In this document: piece after piece, positions 15,878 to 23,097 of the stretch
How the letters are laid out: each line of letters opens with the position of its first letter
Numbering within the stretch: the first letter of the stretch is position 1
NCBI GenBank assembly: GCA_016930595.1
Contig: JAFGGJ010000041.1
Coordinates: 1 to 46,169, forward strand
DNA from: Planctomycetota bacterium
Lineage (GTDB): Bacteria > Planctomycetota > SZUA-567 > JAFGGJ01
Length of the DNA: 46,169 nt
Direction: 5' to 3'
Notes under the pieces: model-generated
Databases searched by the model: none
What the model was told of the DNA's origin: nothing
What the model saw: the letters and a program-made list of their open reading frames with translations, nothing else
Position numbers and translations under genes: made by a program

Positions 15878-18241
15878 TCATTCCACCTTTACGGCGTTGA
15901 AAGCGCACACGGAAAGGCACGTACCGCAGCGAATGCACCTGGCGGCGTCGATCTCATGTTTTTCATACGGCTTCATTTCGATCGCGTCGGCGGGGCAATG
16001 CTGTGCACACCTGGTGCAGCCGATGCAGTCGTCGGTGATGCTGTAAGTAACAAGGGCCTTGCAGCGGCCTGCCGGGCAGCGGCCTTCGAGATGGGCTTCG
16101 TATTCGCCGCGGAAATACCTCAGCGTGGAAAGGACCGGCGTGGGAGCGGTCTTGCCGAGGCCGCAGAGGCTGCCGGCACTGACCATGCGGGCGAGGTCTT
16201 CGAGCTTCTCCAGGTCCCCGCTGCGGCCTTCGCCCGAGCATAGCCTGGTCAGGATGTCCAGCATCTGGCGAGTGCCGATCCTGCAGAAAGTGCATTTGCC
16301 GCAGGACTGGTTCTGGGTGAATTCGAGAAAATAGCGCGCGATATCCACCATGCAGTCGGAATCGTCCAAGACCACGAGCCCGCCGGAGCCCATGATGGCG
16401 CCGGCCTCGCTCAGGGCGTCATAATCGATAACGGTATCCGCAAGACCGGCCGGCAGACAGCCGCCCGACGGGCCGCCGATCAGGACCGCCTTGAAAACCC
16501 TTCCGCCGGCGATACCGCCCCCGATATCGTTGACGATCTTATCAACGGTGATGCCCATGGGGACTTCGATCAACCCGCCCCGAACGGTCTTGCCCGCAAG
16601 GGCGAACACCTTGGTGCCGCTGCTGCCCGGGGTACCTAGGCGCCTGAAGGCGGCGGCGCCGTTGCGCAGTATCCAGGGGACGACCGCCAGCGTTTCCACG
16701 TTGTTGACCAGGGTGGGCCTGCCCCAGAGGCCGCTTTCGGAAGGGTAAGGCGGCCTGACGCGAGGGGTGCTTCTCCTGCCTTCGATGGATGCGAGCAGGG
16801 CGGTCTCTTCGCCGCAGACGAAAGCGCCGGCGCCTTTCATCACGCTGATATCCAGGCACATGCCGGAGCCGAAGATGTTGTCGCCGAGGAAGCCTGCCGA
16901 ACGGCATCGCTCGAGCGCTTCCCGGACGCGCTTCACGGCAAAGGGGTATTCGGAACGGATGTAGATGTAACTTCTGCGGGCGCCGACTGTGAACGCTGCA
17001 ATCGCCATGCCTTCAATGACCCGGTAGGGAAAGGATTCCAGGAGCATCCTGTCCATGAAAGCACCGGGGTCACCTTCATCCCCATTGCAGACGACGTATT
17101 TCACACCGGATGCGGCGGCCGCCACGCCGGCCCATTTCCTGCCCGTCGGAAAACCGGCCCCGCCTCTCCCGCGCAGGCCGCTTGCCATTATTTCTTCTAT
17201 CACCTCGGACGGCTGCGAATGGGTGACGGAATTTTCAAAGGCCGTGAAACCTCCGGCGGCAACGTATTCCTGAAGGTCGGTCGGGTCCGCGCAGCCGTAG
17301 TCTTCGGTGGCGATGTGTTTCTGCGGATCCAGAACGGCGGCCACCTGTGGATCCCTGGCAGTGATGGAATAGCGCGTGACGGGCTCCCATGCTTCATCGG
17401 TAAGGATCGCGTCCAGGGTCCTGGAGACGGCGGAGCCTATCACGCGCCTGACGCCCGTGGGTCTGAAATGCCGGAGAATAATAGCTTTGACGTCTTCGGG
17501 CCGGACGCGAGCGTACAGGTAAGGGGCTTCGCCGGGGACGAGGACTTCGAGAAGCGGTGTTTCGTTACAGACGATAACGCAGCCGACTCGCTTTACGACG
17601 ACCCTGGCGCCGGTTTCGGATATCGCGCGGAGAAGCGCCTGGTGAACGCGTTCGGTCCCCCTGGCAACACAGCACGAATCAAGGCAGATGCGCACTTCCC
17701 CGGCTCGGCCCTGCGGTATAACATCGCCGCTGCGCTGAACGCTAATGGCATCAGCCTGTGCGAGGAAATCCTGCAGCACGGAAGGTAGTTTTTCGGGCGT
17801 CAGGTGACCGTAAATGACGTCGTCGATCTGTGCCACCGGCGCCAGGGAGCAGCAACCCAGGCAGCCGACCTTGCGGATGGTGAATAGTCCGGAGGGGTCG
17901 GTGTCTTCCCCTTCCGGTATCTTGAGATACCCGGCGAGCGATTCGCTCAGGACCGGCGCTCCCTTGACGTGGCAGGCGGTGCCGTGGCAGACGCTGATGA
18001 CATGCCTGCCGATGGGCTTGTGGCGGAACTCATCGTAGAACGTCGCAACACCGGTTATCGCCGCCGGCGGGATCCCGGTTATTTTGGCGATATGCTCGAG
18101 CGCCTCCCTGGGAAGATAACCGTATTCCTCCTGGACGGCCTGGAGGAGAGGCACAAGGGCGTCCTGCGTTCTGCCCGTTTCAGCGACGATGCGCTCCACC
18201 GCAGTCACGTCGATATTTTCGCCGGTCATGCCCATGTCCAT
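15878..18241 (-). CDS. NuoE-NuoF fusion, HydCB-like NADH:acceptor subunit
   Basis: A 787-residue cytoplasmic NADH-oxidising module. Residues 1-160 are NuoE-like, with a [2Fe-2S] site (Cys85, 90, 127, 131). Residues of about 183-255 form a second thioredoxin-like [2Fe-2S] domain (Cys186, 190/191, 221, 225), as at the N-terminus of HydB. Residues of about 325-690 are NuoF, with the FMN/NADH site GLRGRGGAGFPTG (355-367) and CNGDEGDPGAF (385-395), an SLBB region and the SCGKCTFC cluster. The last 60 residues hold two [4Fe-4S] ferredoxin motifs (CIGCTRCAQHCP, CIRCGTCLSVC). HydB-type chains of bifurcating hydrogenases and Sporomusa-type Nfn share this order, but there NuoE is usually separate. ATG 18241 begins one base after the previous stop; later in-frame ATGs at 18235 and 18229 are possible. 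Confidence 0.88.
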   Translation of the reverse strand: MDMGMTGENIDVTAVERIVAETGRTQDALVPLLQAVQEEYGYLPREALEHIAKITGIPPAAITGVATFYDEFRHKPIGRHVISVCHGTACHVKGAPVLSESLAGYLKIPEGEDTDPSGLFTIRKVGCLGCCSLAPVAQIDDVIYGHLTPEKLPSVLQDFLAQADAISVQRSGDVIPQGRAGEVRICLDSCCVARGTERVHQALLRAISETGARVVVKRVGCVIVCNETPLLEVLVPGEAPYLYARVRPEDVKAIILRHFRPTGVRRVIGSAVSRTLDAILTDEAWEPVTRYSITARDPQVAAVLDPQKHIATEDYGCADPTDLQEYVAAGGFTAFENSVTHSQPSEVIEEIMASGLRGRGGAGFPTGRKWAGVAAAASGVKYVVCNGDEGDPGAFMDRMLLESFPYRVIEGMAIAAFTVGARRSYIYIRSEYPFAVKRVREALERCRSAGFLGDNIFGSGMCLDISVMKGAGAFVCGEETALLASIEGRRSTPRVRPPYPSESGLWGRPTLVNNVETLAVVPWILRNGAAAFRRLGTPGSSGTKVFALAGKTVRGGLIEVPMGITVDKIVNDIGGGIAGGRVFKAVLIGGPSGGCLPAGLADTVIDYDALSEAGAIMGSGGLVVLDDSDCMVDIARYFLEFTQNQSCGKCTFCRIGTRQMLDILTRLCSGEGRSGDLEKLEDLARMVSAGSLCGLGKTAPTPVLSTLRYFRGEYEAHLEGRCPAGRCKALVTYSITDDCIGCTRCAQHCPADAIEMKPYEKHEIDAARCIRCGTCLSVCAFNAVKVE

Positions 18242-18242
18242 G

Positions 18243-20003
18243 TCAATCGTCCCCGCAGATGCAGAAAAGGTGCCTGCGGCCGCGGACGAACAGCCGCCCT
18301 CCGGCAAAGGCCGGCGTGGCACTTATCTTTTCGCCCATGTCGATCAGCGCGACGGGCCTGTAGGAATCAGCCGCTTCCACGATATGGCACTTGCCGTCCT
18401 TGCTGAAAAGATAGAGTCTGCCGCCGATGATTATGGGGGAGGCCCAGAAGCTTCCTTCCAGCTTTTGGTTCCAAAGTCTTTTGCCGGTAGCGGCTTCATA
18501 GCACGACAGCATGCCGTGCGCATCGGCAACAAAGAGAAGCCTGCCGTCGGTGACGGGCGTCAGAACGTCCGGCACGTCTTCTTCAGCGAACCATGTGACG
18601 TGCGTCTTAGAGACCTCCCCGCTGCCGGAAGGGTCCACGGCGACGAGTTCATACTCGGAACAGCCGGCGATGACCCTGCCCGCAGCGGCAACGGGAGAAG
18701 CGACGACTTCGGTGTCGAGGCGGTCGATACGCCAGATTTCTTCGGTCGTGGCAGCGTCGTAGCCGATGATCCATGGGGAGGACGTGGTAATCAGTTGGTC
18801 GGAGCCGTTCACTGCCATGACAAGGGGCGTGCTCCACGAATCCAGCACGGGGCGGTTGACCGAGCGTATGTCTTTGCCGGTGGTCTTGTCCACGGCCAGC
18901 AGCCTGGAAACGGTGCGTCCGTCTTCGGTCCTCGCCTGGTCGAGCTGGAGGTACAGGAGGTTCCGGTAGAGCACGGGGGACGTCGAAAAACCGTAGCTGT
19001 TCCGGATGACCCCCAGGCTCCTCGCCCACTGCCGGCTGCCGTTGAAGTCGAGGCACACAAGGTCTCCGTTGGCAAAAGCGGCGTACACGCGCGTGCCGTC
19101 GGTCGCGGGAGTGGAAGCGGCATAGGTTTCATCGTTCCAGAGTTCGGCGTAGAAGGAGTCGCTGCCGCCGGGAAGCCTGCCTACCTTGTGCGTCCAGAGC
19201 AGTTCGCCAGAAACGCTTTCATAGCAGTACACTTCACGATTCTCTTTGTCCGCACCGGTCAGGAACAGGCGTCCACCCCAGATAACCGGCGAGGATGCGC
19301 CTTTCATGGGCAGGACTTCTTTCCATATGACGCCTTTACCCGTAGCGACATCCCATGCCGAAGGGCCGGTGGCTTCCGGCACATACCCGGCGCCGTCGGC
19401 TCCGCGGAAACGGGGCCAGTTCTTCCTGTTTTCCGTGTCGGCAGGGTAGGCCACCGGGCCGGACCTGACCTTGGCAGTGTTCTTCTCCGCGCAAAGCCGG
19501 CGCAAAGCGGTTTCATCGATACCTCCGGTCAGAGTGCCGGCGAAGACGACGACGCCGGCGAGAACGAGAGCGACGACGCCAACGGACCGCAGCGAAGCGC
19601 TTCTTCCCGGCGCTTCGGTTTCCCGTCGTTCCCCGGCCTTGAGCGGTTGTGGAATCTTCCCGCCCGAATACGCGGCGACGTGCAGGCAGGCAAGGACCAG
19701 CACAAGCGCCGCCGGAAGCACGTACCGGCCGCTGTTCAGGAGGCGCTGTCGCTCGAAATATTTCCGCCGAACCTCCAGGTCCACCTCCCGAATGCGCTGC
19801 TTGAGGGTCTCGTTGGCGGGGTCGTTACGCAGGGCCGCCTTCAACCCGGCGAGTTCCCTGGAATCCAGCGTAGCAGACACGCTGCTTCGTAAACCGACGG
19901 CCGTCATGACGGCGAGGACCACGAGCGCCGTCGCCATGCCGGCGGCCGCCGTGCGGAGGGCGGTGGTGCGAGCCGTCCCGGCAGTGTCCGCTCTAGGAGC
20001 CAT
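18243..20003 (-). CDS. Polytopic-anchored beta-propeller protein
   Basis: A 586-residue membrane protein. The first 160 residues hold about three hydrophobic segments (near 20-42, 92-112 and 140-160) separated by a charged helical stretch. The rest is a PQQ-like propeller starting with NWPRFRGADGAG, with blades such as GRLFLTG, VYCYESVSGELLW and LLAVDKTTGKDI. The C-terminus ends in HLFCICGDD. The propeller probably faces the periplasm. ATG 20003 is chosen over a TTG at 20021 because GGAG lies 8 bases upstream; it overlaps the polyferredoxin stop. It sits between the NapH-like protein and the NADH-oxidising subunit, so it may be a structural link or sensor of the same complex. Confidence 0.8.
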   Translation of the reverse strand: MAPRADTAGTARTTALRTAAAGMATALVVLAVMTAVGLRSSVSATLDSRELAGLKAALRNDPANETLKQRIREVDLEVRRKYFERQRLLNSGRYVLPAALVLVLACLHVAAYSGGKIPQPLKAGERRETEAPGRSASLRSVGVVALVLAGVVVFAGTLTGGIDETALRRLCAEKNTAKVRSGPVAYPADTENRKNWPRFRGADGAGYVPEATGPSAWDVATGKGVIWKEVLPMKGASSPVIWGGRLFLTGADKENREVYCYESVSGELLWTHKVGRLPGGSDSFYAELWNDETYAASTPATDGTRVYAAFANGDLVCLDFNGSRQWARSLGVIRNSYGFSTSPVLYRNLLYLQLDQARTEDGRTVSRLLAVDKTTGKDIRSVNRPVLDSWSTPLVMAVNGSDQLITTSSPWIIGYDAATTEEIWRIDRLDTEVVASPVAAAGRVIAGCSEYELVAVDPSGSGEVSKTHVTWFAEEDVPDVLTPVTDGRLLFVADAHGMLSCYEAATGKRLWNQKLEGSFWASPIIIGGRLYLFSKDGKCHIVEAADSYRPVALIDMGEKISATPAFAGGRLFVRGRRHLFCICGDD

Positions 20004-21312
20004 CCGGCACGCTCCGTTCAACGGGCAGCAGGCCCCTGCGTTCCGCGCGGTGCTGCGGGCAACTCGAGAAACACCTGCCGCAGGACACGCACTTCGCCCG
20101 GTCGGGCGTGTAGCCTTCCCTGCGCCGCCTCAGCGACAGTGAGATCAGTTTCAGCCCTGTGACCGCACCCGCCCACAGGCCCAGTAGACGACCCCAGGAC
20201 TCGTTTTTTGACTTCAGAAGCAATGCTTCACCGAAGAGTTCCTTCGGGACGCCTCCTTGTTCGATGAAGGCGAGGGTCTGGTCGCTTCGCACACGGGCGT
20301 TCCGTTCTTCCTCGACCCACAACTGTTCTGCCAGTCTCACCCGGGGGTGCATCTTCGAAAGAACCGGGCCCAGGCGCTTGCCGTGGATGTAGCCGGCCAG
20401 CATCAGGAGGGGCAACAGGATGATAAGGCGCGCCAGCAGCGCCCTGCCGGCGATTCCGCCGGGAGCGGATTCTCCGGAAGGCTTCAGGATGGCGTTATAA
20501 GGGCAGGCGTCTTCGCAGAGGGTGCAGGCGACGCAGTCCCGGGGGCCTATCCTGACGTGCCACTTCGATACGATCGAGAAAATCCTGAGTATCGCCCCGT
20601 AGGGGCAGATGAACCGACAGTAGATACGTCCGACAAAGACGCCGGCGACCAGCAGTATCCCGCCGGTGATGAGCATCGCCAAGCGGCCCGACAGCCGGAA
20701 GAAACCGACGTAGGGGTCCAGCCGGCATATCATGAACCTTCCGGTGGCCATCGTAACCACCACGGCGGTCCCGAGATACAGGTAGGGGAGGACGCCGAGG
20801 GAATGTTCCAGCCACATGGGCAGCCTGAGGGGCTTGAGGACGACGACGTCCTGGATCGCACCCAGCGGGCACACGGATGAACAGAAAACCCTGCCGAAGA
20901 GCAGCGCAAAGAACAGCGGGAGGAAGAAAAACGCCGCCACCGACAGCGGCAGCACGTAGCCGCCGTCCGACAGGGACAGGGCGACGTTCTGGATCGCCCC
21001 TACCGGGCAGATGCAGCCCCTGCGCCAGAGTCCGAAGTACGCCAGGGAGAACACTCCGAGAACCGCCAGGCCCGTCCTGCTGCGCTTCCTGATGCCCAGG
21101 TACGCGGCAAGCGACAGCGCACCGATGAGGACCGAGACGTCTAGATATTCGAGAAGCTGCGGGCGCGGCCCGGGCTTCGTCACTTCCGGGAACACGAAAC
21201 CCGATTCGAAATCGGGCGGGGGAAAACGTTCCAGGCTTTCCGCCGGAAGGGCGTAAAGCATCGCCAGGACGGCCACCAGGCCCGCGCAGCATGTTTTATT
21301 CAGGCGCTGCAT
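19993..21312 (-). CDS. NapH/NosR-like polyferredoxin membrane protein
   Basis: A 439-residue integral membrane Fe-S protein. It has an N-terminal signal or helix, about five further helices, and three CxxxCPxGAI motifs (GCICPVGAIQN, CSSVCPLGAIQD, CRFICPYGAI) typical of the NapH/NosR/CcoG group. A cytoplasmic-type [4Fe-4S] motif CVACTLCEDACP follows, and a C-terminal CVSCGRCFSSCP forms a further site. Such proteins pass electrons between quinol or cytoplasmic donors and periplasmic Fe-S partners. It lacks the N-terminal FMN domain of NosR. ATG 21312 lies inside the end of the preceding ferredoxin gene (17-base overlap), which suggests coupling. No terminal reductase (nitrate, N2O, TMAO) is encoded nearby. 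Confidence 0.82.
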   Translation of the reverse strand: MQRLNKTCCAGLVAVLAMLYALPAESLERFPPPDFESGFVFPEVTKPGPRPQLLEYLDVSVLIGALSLAAYLGIRKRSRTGLAVLGVFSLAYFGLWRRGCICPVGAIQNVALSLSDGGYVLPLSVAAFFFLPLFFALLFGRVFCSSVCPLGAIQDVVVLKPLRLPMWLEHSLGVLPYLYLGTAVVVTMATGRFMICRLDPYVGFFRLSGRLAMLITGGILLVAGVFVGRIYCRFICPYGAILRIFSIVSKWHVRIGPRDCVACTLCEDACPYNAILKPSGESAPGGIAGRALLARLIILLPLLMLAGYIHGKRLGPVLSKMHPRVRLAEQLWVEEERNARVRSDQTLAFIEQGGVPKELFGEALLLKSKNESWGRLLGLWAGAVTGLKLISLSLRRRREGYTPDRAKCVSCGRCFSSCPQHRAERRGLLPVERSVPDGS

Positions 21313-21868
21313 CGCCGCCTCTCAGCATGTAGGGACTGTCCGCCGGGACGCGCATGACCGCCCCTGCAGGACATGCCGCCGCTATGGAGCACTGGTTGCA
21401 ATTGAGGCACCTGTCGTGGCGGATCTGCATGAACAGCGAGCCGTTCCCGAACATCCTGCAGCCCTTAGCGCAGCGGGCGCATCCCATGCAGAGGTCTTCG
21501 TCAATAACGTACTTGTAGTAGGGGTCTTCCACGAAGCTCCGCTGCAGCGCCCCCGTGGGACACAAAAGGTTCTCGGCACCGGTATTGAGGCCGTTCAACT
21601 CAGGCTCGAAATACCCCGTGCAGAATTCGCAGTACCCGCACATGGCGAAGGCGTGTACGCACTTGACGGCCGAAGGGCTCAGCACGCATTCGGTCGCGCA
21701 GCGTCCGCACTGCATGCATTTGTCGGGGTCTATCTGCCACACGTATTCCCCCGCGGAACCGCGCCCGGAAAACACGCCAAGGGCGGCGCCCGCCCCGACA
21801 AGGGCCGCGCCCCTGACGGCGCTGTGGAGCAGTTCGCGGCGGGTCAGTCTGCGTTCATCATCCGGCAA
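21296..21868 (-). CDS. NapG-like Tat-exported polyferredoxin
   Basis: A ferredoxin of about 190 residues with a twin-arginine signal (LTRRELLHSAVRGAALVG) and four Cys groups: CMQCGRCATEC with a later Cys; CGYCEFC with CPTGA; CMGCARCAKGC; and CLNCNQCSIAAACP. This is the NapG/MauM pattern of four [4Fe-4S] clusters in the periplasm, normally the partner of a NapH-like membrane protein, which is the next gene. The start is uncertain. TTG 21868 lies 4 bases after the preceding stop with AGGCGG upstream and gives a short Tat leader; TTG 21928 would add 20 residues overlapping the previous gene. No ATG is available before the Tat motif. Confidence 0.82.
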   Translation of the reverse strand: MPDDERRLTRRELLHSAVRGAALVGAGAALGVFSGRGSAGEYVWQIDPDKCMQCGRCATECVLSPSAVKCVHAFAMCGYCEFCTGYFEPELNGLNTGAENLLCPTGALQRSFVEDPYYKYVIDEDLCMGCARCAKGCRMFGNGSLFMQIRHDRCLNCNQCSIAAACPAGAVMRVPADSPYMLRGGDAAPE

Positions 21869-21872
21869 GGAA

Positions 21873-22100
21873 TCACCGCCTGCCCGCCCGCCTGGCGGAA
21901 AGCGCCTGTGGCAGGGTACAATCGTCAAAAGAGTCGCAGTTGCAGCAGAGTCCCCTGTTGGAACACCGCTGCTCCGGCCGTGAGCGCCTGCCTGCGGTCA
22001 GTATCCAGGCAAGCAGGCCCAGGGCGGACGCCGCAAGGGCCCGCCACAGGCCCGCAAGCAACTCGCGCCTGTTACATTCGCTGTTTTCATGCTTTGACAC
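21873..22100 (-). CDS. Small Tat-type Cys-rich protein
   Basis: A 75-residue protein starting at a GTG. It has a twin-arginine motif (NRRELL), a single hydrophobic segment (about 16-36) and a short tail with Cys46, 52, 53, 55 and 61 (CSNRGLCCNCDSFDDC) followed by TLPQALSARR. The pattern C-x5-CC-x-C-x5-C suits a single Fe-S cluster or metal site on the periplasmic side. I know no named family. It lies 15 bases after the NHL gene, and its stop is 4 bases before the preferred start of the NapG-like gene. The packing, the Tat motif shared with its neighbour and the Cys pattern argue that it is a real gene and an electron-transfer accessory. Confidence 0.65.
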   Translation of the reverse strand: MSKHENSECNRRELLAGLWRALAASALGLLAWILTAGRRSRPEQRCSNRGLCCNCDSFDDCTLPQALSARRAGRR

Positions 22101-22115
22101 AGGCGCATTCCCGTC

Positions 22116-23093
22116 CTATCCGGCGCGGCGGGTTCTTACGAAGATTCTCAGAACCTTGTCAGCGCTGTCCAGCAGGATCACCCTTCCCCTGACGTCCACC
22201 GCGACATCCAGAGGCAGCGTGCCGGGGCCAAGCGCTTCAGTCGAAGCGACGTAGCATACGAAACGCCCTTCGCTGTCGTATTCCTTGACGCGCCGCAGCT
22301 TGCCTTTTTCACAGGTGATAAAGCGACCGTCGAAAGCGATTGCGAACTGCGCCGGATTGCAGCAGCCCGAGAAACCGGCGTGTCCGAATCCAGGGGCGCC
22401 CCACCAGCCCGCCAGGCTTCCCTCCGGGCCGTAGGTCTCCACCCTGTGCCGCCCCGGGTTGGCCGCCCGCAGCATGCCGTCCGGCGCCACGGCCGCATCA
22501 AAATAGGGGCTGGGCACCACGAAACCCTCCGTACGCAACGACTCGTCTTTTTCACCGATACGGCGCTTGAGGTTGCCCGCCACGCCGTATACAAGGACGA
22601 CGCGCGCCCCGGCGTCGGCGACGCAGATGTCGTCCTTCCGCAGGTTTATGGAAGCAATCACGGAACGCTCGTCGAGCCCCGGCCACCGGGCGAGGAATTC
22701 GCCCGTTTCGGAATACACTTCCACGGCGCCGCCAGCGCCCAGAAAAATCATCCCGTCCTCTCCCACCGCTATGCAGCGTGCGCTGCAGGTCGTGGACACC
22801 CGGCGGAGCTTGGCGCCGTTCGGGTGGAAAACATCGATGGCATTCGAGCCTGCGACGTAGATCCTGTCTGCCGGTCCGACGGCAACCCCCAGAGGCTCAG
22901 GCACATCGACCTTGACCGTGTTTTCCTCCTGGTAACCGATGAGCTCCCGGGGAACGTCCGTCGCGGCTTCATACGGATCATGCCTCGCCGCTGCCGGAGA
23001 AACGTGCGAATACCGCCACGACAGCAGCATGGCGGCGATCACGCCGGCACCGGTCAGCACAAGAAACGCCATCCGCCTGTTCCCGACCGTCAT
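22116..23093 (-). CDS. NHL-repeat propeller, membrane-anchored
   Basis: A 325-residue protein with an N-terminal anchor (MAFLVLTGAGVIAAMLLSW) and a six-bladed NHL-type propeller: PLGVAVGPADRIYVAGS, CIAVGEDGMIFLG, FDAAVAPDGMLRAAN and PLDVAVDVRGRVILLDS are blade starts. A CCNP motif (Cys244/245) within FSGCCNP is unusual for NHL repeats and may bind metal or form a disulfide. ATG 23093 lies 4 bases after the preceding propeller stop, with a GGTGAGG site immediately upstream. The domain would be periplasmic. Catalytic activity is not evident. Confidence 0.8.
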   Translation of the reverse strand: MTVGNRRMAFLVLTGAGVIAAMLLSWRYSHVSPAAARHDPYEAATDVPRELIGYQEENTVKVDVPEPLGVAVGPADRIYVAGSNAIDVFHPNGAKLRRVSTTCSARCIAVGEDGMIFLGAGGAVEVYSETGEFLARWPGLDERSVIASINLRKDDICVADAGARVVLVYGVAGNLKRRIGEKDESLRTEGFVVPSPYFDAAVAPDGMLRAANPGRHRVETYGPEGSLAGWWGAPGFGHAGFSGCCNPAQFAIAFDGRFITCEKGKLRRVKEYDSEGRFVCYVASTEALGPGTLPLDVAVDVRGRVILLDSADKVLRIFVRTRRAG

Positions 23094-23097
23094 ATCC

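Noticed and set aside
14244-18241. Calling the pair a Sporomusa-type Nfn transhydrogenase or a bifurcating hydrogenase
   Set aside because: The flavoprotein lacks the NAD(P) domain and no H-cluster motif is present; only the architecture is similar.
18189-19892. Open frame of about 567 codons on the plus strand
   Set aside because: Antisense to the membrane propeller; no recognisable fold and no ribosome site.
8487-21868. A nos-type (N2O reductase) maturation cluster, because of the NapH/NosR-like and ABC genes
   Set aside because: No NosZ, NosD or NosL, no copper motifs, and the ABC permease is FtsX-type rather than NosY-type.
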